Virus record (IMG/VR): IMGVR_UViG_3300047562_003538
Location: 1-33,015 of that record
Reading direction: 5' to 3' (one strand)
Length of the DNA: 33,015 bases
Source of the DNA: a virus
Shown: positions 1 to 10,100 of the stretch, one piece after another
How positions within the stretch are numbered: position 1 is the stretch's first letter
Layout: every line of letters starts with the position of its first letter
Notes under the pieces: generated by a model
What the model was told of the DNA's origin: nothing
The model's database searches: none
The model's input: only the letters and a program-made list of their open reading frames with translations
Program-made: the position numbers and the translations under genes

Positions 1-977
1 GTATTATCCCAACCCATGACAGTATCAGCTGAAAGAGATCCGCCATTCTTGAGTTGAATGTCATCAGCATTAACTGTGATGCCAATACCAGCACCAACTG
101 CTAAGTCAACAGTTTGACCTTCTCCAGCAGAAGAAGTCTTAGCAAGACCAGCACCTGCAGTTACATCAGCAACATAGTTGCCAGTTGTATCTGTGCCGAG
201 AGCAACAGAGTTGGCAGCAATGGTAGCAGTGAGAGTTGCGTTAGCAAGATCGGTAACAGTTACATTACCAGTTAAATCACCACCAAGAGTAATTGTGAAA
301 TCAGCAACGTTAAAATCTAGTTTACCGTTGGTGTCGTCGTAGGTTACAGAAATACCAGATTCGCTGTTGGAGCTAACCATAGCACCAACAGTGTCTTGGA
401 CATACTCATCATTAATAGTTACAGCACCAGAGGTAACTGTGAAATTAGTAGAGTCGAAAGAAGCAACACCCTTATTTGATGTGGTTGCATCTTCAGCAGA
501 AATTGTAATCTGATTATCTGATACTGCAGTATCAATACCTTCTCCACCAGTAAAGGTTAGAGTTTCTCCAGTATTGAAATTATCACTAGTGCCAGTATCT
601 GCGGCAAGGGTGAATGATGACGCAGCAGGAGCTTGGAATGATAAATTGCCACTACCATCGCTAACGAGTACGTTACCAGCACTACCAACTGTTGATGGTA
701 GTTTTAGAGTAATATTAGTTGCTACATCAGGAGCGGCAAGACTTACGCTACCACCACCACTTCCATCAGTGCGTGAGTATAACTTAAGTGCATGGCCAGT
801 CGTTGCTGTTTCTTTTACCCAATAACGAGCCGATCCTAAAAATTTGTTGTTGCCAGATGTGCCATCAAGACCAAGATATAAATTGTATTCATCATTTACA
901 AACGCGGGCTCACCTGCGGCGAGGCCAGGCAAATTTGCTTGCGAGCCTCTTTTAAACTTAATCGTTGGTGCCGCCAT
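1..977 (-). CDS. Tail-fibre-like structural protein, 5' part (runs off left edge)
   Basis: The reading frame is open from ATG 977 to the window edge, giving at least 325 residues, so the C-terminus is missing. The N-terminus carries the IKFKRGS..LPGLAAGEPAF pattern followed by NLYLGLDG. This short head is common on cyanophage fibre and adhesion proteins, where it probably docks the fibre to the virion. The rest is low-complexity, rich in Gly, Ser, Thr and Asp, with repeated units of the type GDLTGNVTVTDLANATLT and DDIQLKNGGSLSAD, as expected of a long trimeric beta-structured shaft. It has no Cys. AGGA lies eight bases before the ATG, and a late-promoter box AATAAATA is at 1011-1018, so it has its own late transcript. 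The exact receptor role is inference. Confidence 0.75.
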   Translation of the reverse strand, partial: MAAPTIKFKRGSQANLPGLAAGEPAFVNDEYNLYLGLDGTSGNNKFLGSARYWVKETATTGHALKLYSRTDGSGGGSVSLAAPDVATNITLKLPSTVGSAGNVLVSDGSGNLSFQAPAASSFTLAADTGTSDNFNTGETLTFTGGEGIDTAVSDNQITISAEDATTSNKGVASFDSTNFTVTSGAVTINDEYVQDTVGAMVSSNSESGISVTYDDTNGKLDFNVADFTITLGGDLTGNVTVTDLANATLTATIAANSVALGTDTTGNYVADVTAGAGLAKTSSAGEGQTVDLAVGAGIGITVNADDIQLKNGGSLSADTVMGWDN

Positions 978-1010
978 GTGTTTATCCTACGAGATACGAT
1001 TTTCTTTTAC

Positions 1011-1018
1011 TATTTATT
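1011..1018 (-). promoter_or_regulatory. Late promoter box for left-edge fibre gene
   Basis: The minus strand reads AATAAATA, matching the T4-type late consensus NATAAATA, in the gap between the 115-aa gene and the fibre gene. The predicted start near 1005 leaves a 28-base leader with an AGGA Shine-Dalgarno. No -35 element is expected for this promoter class. Confidence 0.65.
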
Positions 1019-1020
1019 AT

Positions 1021-1368
1021 TTAGAAAGACCCAGCATCAACATCAACTAGGTTATCCAAGTCAACATCGAGTTGGTCGATGAAGTCTTGTGGTAATCCAG
1101 GTTGGACAGTTTGGGTAGTATCTGCAGCTGCAGAGAGCACCGCATCAGGATTTACAAATTTATATTTTTGTGCTACTGCGTCATATACCATTACATAATT
1201 ATTTGTAGTAGTGCCAGTTTTATCTAACGCAGATGTATCTACGTTACCCAAATCTTCTAGTGATTCTGCCACGATGTATGAAGTTGATACTTGAGTATTT
1301 GTTGCCGATTCCAATGTCACATTAGTTTCATTATTATATGACATTGTTACTTGATATTCTTCTGCCAT
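1021..1368 (-). CDS. Small virion structural protein, 115 aa
   Basis: This small acidic protein starts at ATG 1368, whose A is the last base of the upstream TAA stop (TAATG), so translation is probably coupled. Residues about 55-80 contain NYVMVYDAVAQKYKF, a pattern seen in cyanophage fibre-associated proteins. The C-terminus ends in the GLPQDFIDQLDVDLDNLVD..AGSF type of tail, which I recall from cyanophage structural proteins. It sits between the 110-aa Ig-like protein and the large fibre gene, in a late-expressed cassette. No catalytic motif, signal peptide or membrane segment is visible. A role as fibre connector or cap is inference only. Confidence 0.7.
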   Translation of the reverse strand: MAEEYQVTMSYNNETNVTLESATNTQVSTSYIVAESLEDLGNVDTSALDKTGTTTNNYVMVYDAVAQKYKFVNPDAVLSAAADTTQTVQPGLPQDFIDQLDVDLDNLVDVDAGSF

Positions 1369-1700
1369 TAACTAATACCTGGAGTAACGGTAACTTGTCC
1401 TTCTACCACACGAGTTTTTACTCCGCCTGGTGAAGTAATAAGAATGTCATAACTATATCTTCCTGGTTTCAAGATACTGGTTGCAAAACTACTCATAGAT
1501 AGTTTTAATTTGCCATCAGGTCTGCTCAAAAAAGAAACACCAAAATTTGTTGATGATGAAGAAGTGTAGTGTTTTTTAATCTTAGCTTCGGCAGTATAAC
1601 CAGTCAAATCTAAAGCAACATTGTTAGATCCAGTGACCGTGAATGTCGCTTCAAAATCTGCTCGTTGCTCAACAACCAAATTGATAGGAATAGCCGCCAT
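1368..1700 (-). CDS. Small beta-sandwich structural protein, 110 aa
   Basis: A frame extends three codons further to a TTG at 1709, but ATG 1700 is the better start: it gives MAAIPINL, and the predicted late transcript begins near 1720 with GAAGGG as the likely ribosome site. The sequence alternates hydrophobic and polar residues (DLTGYTAEAKIKK, then ILKPGRYSYDILITSPGG, then VVEGQVTV), resembling the N-terminal domain found in several phage baseplate or adhesin upper proteins (BppU-like). A beta-sandwich with a virion attachment role is likely; the family name is a guess. It follows a combined terminator and promoter and overlaps the next gene by one base. Confidence 0.7.
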   Translation of the reverse strand: MAAIPINLVVEQRADFEATFTVTGSNNVALDLTGYTAEAKIKKHYTSSSSTNFGVSFLSRPDGKLKLSMSSFATSILKPGRYSYDILITSPGGVKTRVVEGQVTVTPGIS

Positions 1701-1707
1701 TAGACAC

Positions 1708-1740
1708 AAAAAAACCCTTCTTATGTATTTATAAGAAGGG
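1708..1740 (-). terminator. Intrinsic terminator after the 69-aa gene
   Basis: The minus strand has a perfect 10-bp stem (arms 1740-1731 and 1724-1715) with a 6-base loop, followed directly by seven T. It begins eight bases after the stop of the 69-aa gene, so it closes the transcript that carries that gene. The stem and loop also contain a late-promoter box. Confidence 0.85.
1726..1733 (-). promoter_or_regulatory. Late promoter TATAAATA inside the terminator hairpin
   Basis: The exact T4 late consensus TATAAATA lies across the loop and the first arm of the hairpin. With T4 spacing, transcription would start at about 1720, inside the second arm. The new RNA would carry only half of the stem and could not form the terminator. 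It would serve the 110-aa gene, the 115-aa gene and beyond. Confidence 0.7.
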
Positions 1741-1747
1741 TATTAAA

Positions 1748-1957
1748 TCATTCTTCAGTTGTTTCTTCTGAAGGCAATTCTCCTAGGTCACCAGGAGAAG
1801 ATTCTTGTTGCTCTAGCAATTCTAGAGTTTCAAGACCACCAATCAATTTTAGTTTATATTCTTTTGCTTTTGCCAACTCTCCTTGGATTTGCTCAATTTT
1901 TTCATCAATTTCTTTGAGTTGGTTTTGGAAGTTTACTTTCAAGTCAGTTGTTGCCAT
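1748..1957 (-). CDS. Coiled-coil protein, 69 aa
   Basis: Residues about 8-50 form a clear heptad-patterned coiled coil (NQLKEIDEKIEQIQGELAKA followed by YKLKLIGGLETLELLEQQ), and the tail is acidic, ending in GELPSEETTEE. It has no Cys, signal peptide or membrane segment. It has its own late promoter at 1983-1990 and is followed immediately by a strong terminator, so it is mostly a one-gene late transcript. Its place between two fibre genes suggests a fibre assembly factor or small trimeric connector. This is inference; I do not recognise the family. Confidence 0.7.
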   Translation of the reverse strand: MATTDLKVNFQNQLKEIDEKIEQIQGELAKAKEYKLKLIGGLETLELLEQQESSPGDLGELPSEETTEE

Positions 1958-1982
1958 GTATAATCAAAATAAAGACACGGTA

Positions 1983-1990
1983 TATTTATT
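1983..1990 (-). promoter_or_regulatory. Late promoter box for the 69-aa gene
   Basis: The minus strand reads AATAAATA in the 45-base gap after the 1648-aa gene. The predicted start near 1977-1978 gives a leader of about 20 bases before ATG 1957. Confidence 0.65.
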
Positions 1991-2002
1991 ATAGCACAGA
2001 TG

Positions 2003-5000
2003 TCAACTTGCGACGTAATTCTTTTGAATAATCAATCTGTTGAGGTAATCATTGTTATCAAAAGCAGGAGTGTATTTTAATATCACATTTCCAGCACTAA
2101 TTTCAGCTGTGAATGATCCTAGAGATTTTACGGTATATATTGTGCTGTATTCATTTACATATGTATTTGTGCCATCATGAACTACCATTATTTTTGTTGA
2201 ATGGACCCATGATGGATTGACAGTATTTTTTGCTTGAATGAGATATTCAGCAGTATCAAATCTTGATGTTGGGAATGTATCTAAAGTAATGGTGGAAGAT
2301 GTAGTAGAATCAACAACTTCTAAGTTATCTCCAATTTTAACAATCTTTAGAATGCCGAAGTTAGCAGTGTCTAGTCCAGATTGATAGTATAAGAATTGTG
2401 GAGCATCTTGAGGGACAACAAATTTAACTAAATCGCCAACATTACTACTGCCATTTCCAATAACACCATCGGTATAGAGATTAGCACCAATAGCACCTGG
2501 AGAAGTTACAATATTAAATGGATGTCCAGTGACATCTCCTAAACGGAAGACATATTCCTTACCTGCAACTAGTTGTAAATCTGGAATAGTGCCATATGAT
2601 TTGCCAACATTCTCATCAAAAATCACATATCTGTTTGCTTGAAGAGAAACTTGGAATGTTGGCACACCCGCAACACCAACACCAATTGCAATTTCAGATG
2701 GATTTGCTGATAAAGTGCCATTATTACCAAGTAAAGTCTTTGGTGCAATGTTTTGAAGTTTTCCTAAAGTAACAGATTTGTCACGAATATCAACTACATT
2801 TTGAGTATCGATAGTAAATCTATCATATAAGAAACTAGCAACACCACGAGTACTAGACCCGCTTGCTTGACCAGTTGTATAAGAAACAGCATTAACATCT
2901 AACTCAACAAATCCACTTTCATTCAATTCACCAGATGTTACTAGACCCCCAGAAAGATAACTTCCTGGAGCACCTGCTCTAGCATAAGTAAATTCTGTGC
3001 CACTAGTTACAGTTACTTGATATAGACCATTATAAGTGTCTGGGATTACTTGCTCAATTTCTACATAATCGCCAGTAGTTAATAAGTGAGCTGTAGCAGT
3101 AGTTACTGTGGCAATATTAGACGCCCAAGCAATTGCAGAAATATTTACTGGAGTGCCAGTTTTCTTGAGAGTTTCTGCTGTGCCTGCAACAGTAATAGCA
3201 GAATTTGTTGGTGGTAAAATACCCTTAACAACTGGTGTAAATTTGTTGAGACCGTTTAGATAAGTATCATCATTCGCAACACCAGTGCCCAATCTGGATG
3301 GTGAAATAAGACCAGAAACAATAGCAGCAGCATCTAACTGGTTGAGAGCAATCAACTCCCAATTATTTGCATCAGTTGCAGGAAGACCTGTTAGAATCCA
3401 AGTTTGGAGAAGAGTTAATGGGTCTCCATCTGCTTCATTCTTTTGGATAACAATATCACCAGCCTTCAGTGCATCGCCCAAGAAAGCAAGAGAATCACCA
3501 ACAGTTAAATCGGGACTGGTTGGTAATGTTTGGTCAACTGTAATAGTATTAGTTGCAACATCAATACCACCAATTGCAATTCTGGTATTGTTGGGAATAT
3601 TTGTGCCAGTTACAACTAGACCATCAACCAAATCTGTAACACTATTAAGAGTGATTGTATTAGCAGTATTGCTTACAATTGTCTTAGTTGCTACAGGAAT
3701 ATATGCTTGTAATCTTTCTGCTTCTGTTTCTACAGTATATACAACAAAAGTTGATGTCTGTGGAATCTGTGAAGAATCAATCTTGCCAGTAGCATCCAAT
3801 TGGACAATAAGACCAGGAATACTAGATGTGCCTTTGTTTAGACCAATAAAGTTTCCTAAAACTGAAGTTTTGTTGATGTAATCTCTAACCGCTTTTTGTG
3901 TTGGTAATACAGTATCAGACCTGCCAACAGGACCACCAAGATTATTATCTGGCGAAAATTCAAAGATTGGGACGCCAGGAGACCCTTTAAGTTGTAAAGA
4001 ATCTAGGACGCCAAGAGCAACAGACCCATTAAATGTAACCTTACCACTTCTAAGGTTAACATTGAAGAAAGGACCAACACTGAAGTTACCACTCTGGTCG
4101 GTAGCACTGACATATGTCTTACCAGACTTAACTTCTACATTCTGTTTTGCTGCATCAGTAATACCACCATTTTGTGGGAATGCGGTGTAGTTGATGCCAG
4201 TGCCAACATATTCAAATGTGTGTGAAGAGCTGTTGACAGTAGAGGGAGCAAATAACTGAGCAGATGCGTTATTTGAAATTGCTGAAATTTCTGAGTTTGA
4301 TAGTGGGAAATTTGTGGTAAATTCTGTGAAGTTTCCTGGGTCATATGAAAGTACTTCACCGACAACATGCTCATTACCAGTTGGGTCTAAACCAAGACCT
4401 GGAATTTTTAGAATATAATTTGGAATAGGTGGAGCTTGATAACCAGTTACATTAATCTTGGTATATACAGAACCTGAGGCAATCTCAATTTCACCTGTAG
4501 TGCCGCCACCAACAAAATTGACAGCATCATAAGCAACATTTTCAATAATAGTAATGATATTGTTTTGGAAATCTACAGTATCAATTACCTTTCCTGTGCC
4601 ATTGATATCTGGTGTTGAGACATGGTTTGAAATAGTAATAGTTTGACCTCTTTCAAACTTACCAATATCAACAATAGAAACTTCGATAGTTGCTCTAGTT
4701 GCTGTGCCACCTGCTTCCGATGAAAATGTAGTGCCAACAATATTACTTGGAGCAGTGTTAATATCTGTCTTGGTAATATTTTGAATACTAGAAACTTGAC
4801 CTCCAGCAAAAATAGGTAATACGTTATCCGAAAAACCTACTGCCTTGAGACCCTCAAAACCAAAGTTTGTAGCGGAGTTGGTAATAGATGCATAACCACC
4901 AGATTCTGCAAGGACACCAACGGATTCAAAAACTTGGAAAACAGAAACTAACTGTGCATATGCATCATTCTTTAGGTGGAAACCAATTGACCCAAATACG

Positions 5001-6949
5001 ATTTGAGTGAATGCATCCACAACCATAGACTCAAGAGGGCTATTGCCATCGAGCTGAGCACCATCAGCAAACAGACCACCTGCTCTTGTCTTAGACGCAT
5101 CATATTCTCCTAAGTTAGAATCATAAACTGCTCTACCTAACTTGGAGATACATGAGCAGTTTTGTGTATATGGTGATAAGAAAATTCTTTCTTTTGGTGG
5201 GATTACATAGAAAATATCAAGAGTTGCTGCTTGACCAACGGGAATATTGCTAGCAAGAGTTAACTGTTGGTCACTATCAATAGATTGAATAGTGTAACTG
5301 TTTCCATTTACTTTGATAGTCCAACCTACTTGGAATTCTTCAGTAAATATAGTATTAACATTACCTAATACAACAGGACTGTTATCATTTAACGTTACAC
5401 GTCCTTTTCCACGGAAACCACTTTGCTCTGGATATGCCACAGCATATCTCCAAGTAAATGCACTCTGAGAAACAAAGGCACCAGTAATATGTTTTGATGC
5501 TACAGTTGCTTCGCCTGTAATTGGGTCATTAACACCTCTGTTAACAATGAAGGTGTTTGTGGATGTATTGAAATCAATTACCTCCATCCATTCTTGATCA
5601 ATTAAAATAAAACCAGGACCAATATTATATTGAGGTATATCACCACCTTGAATAATAGAGGTAACAATATTTTCTAAAGTGCTAATATATGCTTGTGCTC
5701 TAGCACATGCTGGATAACCAGCAGTATCTTGAATAATTGGTGAATATGTCCATCCTGGATCATTTGACCAATTGATTAAAATTTCTTGCTGTGCATGATA
5801 TGACAATCTTTCGATTGCATAAATTAATTCAATTTCTTCTCCTTGAATTGCTGCAATTAATTCGCCATTAGCATCGTTGTATGCTAATCCGTTTTGAATA
5901 GACTTGACGTTGCCACCACTTCTCAAGTCAGCAACAAAACCATCGACAATATAACCTAAATCTCTCTCGCAAGTTACTTGGTCGTAATCTGGATTATTAA
6001 CTAACGCTGGGAATTGCGCTAGCATATCTGCAATCGCACTAGCAATTAGATTAGTTTTTCTGAATTCAATTGTATTTCCACTGTCTGGAAATACACCATC
6101 AATTTTTTGTAGAGTGTGCCCTGGTAATACTCTAAAAGTTTGGTCAACTGCAGTTAATGTGCGATTATCAGTTGGTTCCGTTTCGAGATAACCCAAACCA
6201 CCGTTAAAGTTATCTTCAAACACCATGTAGTTGATGTAACAACCAGATGTTACCCAGAAGATATCTCTACCTTCATTTTCTGGAATAACAATAGTTTCTC
6301 TTAAGTTGTCACCAACAATCGAAGTGCCTTTTGGTAAATAGATTGGGTTATCTTCATAATACTTACCAGTAGCTACACGGATAGTAGTATTACCATCAGT
6401 TGCCGCCGCTGCTTTTGCTGCTGCTTTGATTGTGCGGAATGCTTTTGATGGACTTGCACCAGTGTTAGCATCATCACCATTTGGTTTTACATATAAAACG
6501 TTTTGGTAATCTGCTTCACCAAGAGGAGTTGGAGTGCCCCAACCTTGTGCAGTCTTAGGACCATATAATTCTTTCTTTGCACTATCAAAGTAGTAATCGT
6601 TTAGTTTACCTAATGTGCTGAGTGGTGCTACAACACCAGAAAGAATTTGCTCAGAAAAAGAAATGGTGCTAGCTGGCCAAGCACCATTTTCTTTAGGTCC
6701 ATATAAATCATTGGTTGTAGTATCTAACCAGAAGTCACCATTAGCACCATCTCCTGCCGTAGGAGCACCAGCACCATTTAAAAACTCACCACCGTCTGCA
6801 GACCCAGCAGTAATCTGGTTGATTGCCGCGACAATACTTGGCAATCCACTGGAGAGTTGAGTAATATCACCTACATCAGTTGCTAGAGAATTAATCTCCT
6901 GACGCTGTTGGTCAAAGGTATAACTTTTGGGAACGTTTCTTAGTGCCAT
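2003..6949 (-). CDS. Giant fibre-like structural protein, 1648 aa
   Basis: This is a multi-domain virion protein. Residues about 1-50 have a short helical head. Residues 55-150 hold two copies of a FWLDTTTNDLYGPK-like unit (the second is YYFDSAKKELYGPK). From about 150 there is a pectin-lyase-like segment starting LYVKPNGDDANTG followed by AFRTIKAAAKAAA, typical of parallel beta-helix spikes. Near 1018 lies LPTQKAVRDYI, a motif common in tail fibres. Residues about 1440-1530 look cupredoxin-like (YVFRLGDVTGHPFNIV) but lack the Cys/His/Met end loop. The last 70 residues (KIMVVHDGTNTYV and on) match a C-terminal module I recall from many cyanophage fibres. It starts as TAATG with the 70-aa gene. 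It is probably a host-contacting fibre or baseplate spike; the enzyme-like fold need not be active. Confidence 0.75.
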   Translation of the reverse strand: MALRNVPKSYTFDQQRQEINSLATDVGDITQLSSGLPSIVAAINQITAGSADGGEFLNGAGAPTAGDGANGDFWLDTTTNDLYGPKENGAWPASTISFSEQILSGVVAPLSTLGKLNDYYFDSAKKELYGPKTAQGWGTPTPLGEADYQNVLYVKPNGDDANTGASPSKAFRTIKAAAKAAAATDGNTTIRVATGKYYEDNPIYLPKGTSIVGDNLRETIVIPENEGRDIFWVTSGCYINYMVFEDNFNGGLGYLETEPTDNRTLTAVDQTFRVLPGHTLQKIDGVFPDSGNTIEFRKTNLIASAIADMLAQFPALVNNPDYDQVTCERDLGYIVDGFVADLRSGGNVKSIQNGLAYNDANGELIAAIQGEEIELIYAIERLSYHAQQEILINWSNDPGWTYSPIIQDTAGYPACARAQAYISTLENIVTSIIQGGDIPQYNIGPGFILIDQEWMEVIDFNTSTNTFIVNRGVNDPITGEATVASKHITGAFVSQSAFTWRYAVAYPEQSGFRGKGRVTLNDNSPVVLGNVNTIFTEEFQVGWTIKVNGNSYTIQSIDSDQQLTLASNIPVGQAATLDIFYVIPPKERIFLSPYTQNCSCISKLGRAVYDSNLGEYDASKTRAGGLFADGAQLDGNSPLESMVVDAFTQIVFGSIGFHLKNDAYAQLVSVFQVFESVGVLAESGGYASITNSATNFGFEGLKAVGFSDNVLPIFAGGQVSSIQNITKTDINTAPSNIVGTTFSSEAGGTATRATIEVSIVDIGKFERGQTITISNHVSTPDINGTGKVIDTVDFQNNIITIIENVAYDAVNFVGGGTTGEIEIASGSVYTKINVTGYQAPPIPNYILKIPGLGLDPTGNEHVVGEVLSYDPGNFTEFTTNFPLSNSEISAISNNASAQLFAPSTVNSSSHTFEYVGTGINYTAFPQNGGITDAAKQNVEVKSGKTYVSATDQSGNFSVGPFFNVNLRSGKVTFNGSVALGVLDSLQLKGSPGVPIFEFSPDNNLGGPVGRSDTVLPTQKAVRDYINKTSVLGNFIGLNKGTSSIPGLIVQLDATGKIDSSQIPQTSTFVVYTVETEAERLQAYIPVATKTIVSNTANTITLNSVTDLVDGLVVTGTNIPNNTRIAIGGIDVATNTITVDQTLPTSPDLTVGDSLAFLGDALKAGDIVIQKNEADGDPLTLLQTWILTGLPATDANNWELIALNQLDAAAIVSGLISPSRLGTGVANDDTYLNGLNKFTPVVKGILPPTNSAITVAGTAETLKKTGTPVNISAIAWASNIATVTTATAHLLTTGDYVEIEQVIPDTYNGLYQVTVTSGTEFTYARAGAPGSYLSGGLVTSGELNESGFVELDVNAVSYTTGQASGSSTRGVASFLYDRFTIDTQNVVDIRDKSVTLGKLQNIAPKTLLGNNGTLSANPSEIAIGVGVAGVPTFQVSLQANRYVIFDENVGKSYGTIPDLQLVAGKEYVFRLGDVTGHPFNIVTSPGAIGANLYTDGVIGNGSSNVGDLVKFVVPQDAPQFLYYQSGLDTANFGILKIVKIGDNLEVVDSTTSSTITLDTFPTSRFDTAEYLIQAKNTVNPSWVHSTKIMVVHDGTNTYVNEYSTIYTVKSLGSFTAEISAGNVILKYTPAFDNNDYLNRLIIQKNYVAS

Positions 6950-7161
6950 TACTTACCAGCTATTTCTCGTAGAAGATTTTTTATTTCAGACAATTCACCT
7001 TTCAAAGTTTCCACATCTGACTGAAGATTTTTGATAATCCCAGAAGCAGAACTGGACCTCTTACTATTTTCAAATAAACTTTTATCTGTATTTATTATGG
7101 CACCAGTGGTGTTGTCACGGTAGAGGTCATCGTGTCCCTCTACCTTAGAAAATTTATTCAT
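6949..7161 (-). CDS. Coiled-coil linker protein, 70 aa
   Basis: The N-terminal half (EGHDDLYRDNTTGAIINTDK) is a compact polar segment, and residues about 42-70 form a coiled coil (IIKNLQSDVETLKGELSEIK). It overlaps both neighbours: the upstream 2835-aa gene ends in TGATG and this gene ends in TAATG with the 1648-aa fibre gene. The three are therefore translationally linked. The size, coiled coil and position between a baseplate giant and a fibre suggest an adaptor that joins them, which is inference. The codons at 7089-7096 also contain an AATAAATA box that could act as a promoter for the fibre gene. Confidence 0.7.
   Translation of the reverse strand: MNKFSKVEGHDDLYRDNTTGAIINTDKSLFENSKRSSSASGIIKNLQSDVETLKGELSEIKNLLREIAGK
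7089..7096 (-). promoter_or_regulatory. Possible internal late promoter before the fibre gene
   Basis: AATAAATA occurs within the coding region of the 70-aa gene, about 140 bases before the 1648-aa start. It matches the late consensus, but an eight-base AT-rich motif can occur by chance in coding DNA, so support is weak. Confidence 0.3.
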
Positions 7162-10100
7162 CAGTATGCCGCTACGATTCTTGCGTCTTGAATCTTAGGA
7201 ATGTAACAAGGATTGGATGCCCTCATAACAATCTTAACAGCGAATGAAGCAAACTCATTCAAATCGGAAACACTATACTTGTGCTCTTTGTATGAAGATT
7301 GTGATTCAAACAATCCAGAGATAGCTGCTTCATTAGAAGGAATTACCTCTGTATCTGGCAAACCAGTGCCATTAAATGGAGACCATTCAATGTCATCAAA
7401 GACCAATTGAGAGTTTACAGGTTTTACTTTATAATAAACCTCAACATCATCTTGAGCAGCCATGTTTGCGGTCAATCTAACCTCAACAGTAGTTGCTGGA
7501 TTTGCAAGTGTTACTTCCTTAGTTACATATTTAGCGAGTGATGTGCTATTCTTGGAATTGATATCTGAAGTGTAAATAATACCGCTGCTGTAATCTACTG
7601 CAGAAACTTCAACAAATCCAGGGACAGATTCATTCAAATCCGTTTGGTCTGCTGGCTCAATATTTTGATGCCATAAATTATCACCAATTCTGATAATATC
7701 ACTTACTTGATTAGCACCACTGTTTGAAGAATTTCTTGCAAAATTACCAGAAGCAGCAGATGTGTAATTACCACTAATTGGTGCTTTCTCTTCTAATACT
7801 GTGAGAGTTTCTGTTTTGTCATCCCAAGAAATGATAGTGCCATAAATCTTATTGCCAAATCTATCAGATAGATTTTCCTGGTAAACTTCTACCTGAGTAT
7901 TAGGAGTGAAGTTACTAACAACTCTAGTGATGCCATCTGGGGAAACGGCAACACCAGTAAATGATTGGACACCAAAAGTTAGAGTCTCACCTGCCGCAAA
8001 GACACTGCTATTCTTAACCTTCACATAAACTAGTGACCCAACGACTTTAATAATGTCACCACGGCAATTGGATGTGTTGCCAGTAACACTTTGGTCAACG
8101 GTTGGAATAATTGGGTCACCAGCTTGGTCAACAGGAAGATTTGTAACATTAAACTTGTAAACTGGATAGAATGATAGCAACTTATATCTTCTACCAAATC
8201 TAACTTCATTACCTTCTGCTTTATCGACTTGTGTGGAAATAACCTTGACGGATGAAGACCTCAAATCAATAACAGGAGACAAGTTATCAGCATTAGAGCT
8301 GAAAGTAAACTTGTAGATTAAAGATTCGTCAATATTATTCTTGACTTCATTGAATTTAGAAGCAATAAGTTTCTGATTATCAAAGAAGTGCTCTTCATTC
8401 AAGAATGTTGTCTCGTAATCAGACTGTTGATATGAAGTATAATTTTCTCCTCTAGAATCCTGTGGAATTACATTGGTAGTTTTAACACTAACATTGAATG
8501 GTGTTTCACTGAATGAAAGATACCCAATTCTTGGATATAGTTTTTCATACTTCCTGTTGTATGATGCTAGGACTTTACTGCCACCACCAAAAGTGCTTGA
8601 CCCCGCACCAAGGTCTGATGTGATATTGTATGCATTTAACCCAGAGTTTGTTACTTGGAATAGAGTACTGTTTAAGTATTCCCCTTCGATACCACCAACA
8701 TCATCTACCTGACGGAATGTGACATAAGAATTACCAGAGTCTTCAAAACCACAATTCTTATGCATCACACGCATGATTCTATTGTTGTTTCTAAACAAGA
8801 GAGAATCTGCACTATCATTAGACGATGAATCGACTTGAATTGGATTATTTTCCAGCAATTCATAACCTAGGTTTTCATTAGTTAAACGAATATTTGCAGG
8901 AGTGCCAGTAACAAATACTGCTCTGTGCATAGTAAACTTGATATCTTGACTCAAGTCTTCCGTCCAAGCATCAACATTCTGTGACCTGTATACAGACCCT
9001 AGTAAAGGTTGTTGAGTAATAACTTGAGATGTTGAAATATCAGTTTCCCCAAGTCTTGATGACCAAACTCTATAATCAGTAGAGTCAGTCTCAATGCTTA
9101 AGGAATAGTCGGTATTATTTTGTAGATATACTGGGTGGTCGAATGTGAATCTGGTAGGAGAAACAGAATCTAGAGTTTGACCGTCTTGTGGGTCAACAGA
9201 AACGCCCATTCTGACAGCAGGAGTATCAATTTCAAGCACTGGCTCAATAATTGCTTCTCTGCTAATAGACCCATTTGGTCTGAGGATAACTGAAGGTGCC
9301 TCAGTATAACCACTACCTTCTAAAAGAATGTCGGTATCAAACACTTCACCATTTGAAATATATACGTTTGCTGTTGCTGCACTGCCGCCTGGTAGTTGAG
9401 GACTCTGAATTACAAGAGTTGCAGAATCATATCCCTCACCATAATCGGTTACTTTAAGAGCAACGATTTTACCAGAGTCTTTTGCGATAGTAACAGTCAG
9501 TGTAGTATTATTGAGAGTGTTAAATTCTGTCAGAGATGGCACAGATAAAACTTCGTTTTGCTGGAATGCAGTCCCACTTAAACTTGTATAATTTGACAAT
9601 ACTAAAGTGTAAACTTGGTCACTATTTAATGATACTGTATTTTGTAATGTGGGTAGTAATTTATTACCATTTTGGTCTACTACTTCCTTAACTACACCTT
9701 TAACACCAGATGTGGTGCCAGAAATACTTTCGCCAATAGTTAGATTGAGAGTGCCGCTAGCATAAATTCTCAGGTAAGTATTTGATGCCTTAACTACTTC
9801 TGTGCCAGGGACAACATATGTGCCTGGTTTGCCAGATGTAGTGTCTGTTAAATAAACTCTAATTGGAAGAGTTTCACTCTTTTGAGCAAAGTAGAGGTCA
9901 ATATCGGTGACAAAACAACCACCCTCCATATTCTCTACGCGGAATGTTTGAGAAAGTGGACTTGGTTTTGCTTGTGTTGAAGCATTATCAATAAACTGAA
10001 TACCTTCAGATGCTTTCAAGAAAGCGGGAATGGTTGAAATAATTGAAGCAGGTTGATTTGGGAAAGTGCCAGTGCAATAATACTTACACTCTGCAAAACT

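Noticed and set aside
3285-3881. Plus-strand ORF of 198 codons inside the fibre gene
   Set aside because: It is antisense to a well-supported domain of the 1648-aa protein and has no promoter or ribosome site.
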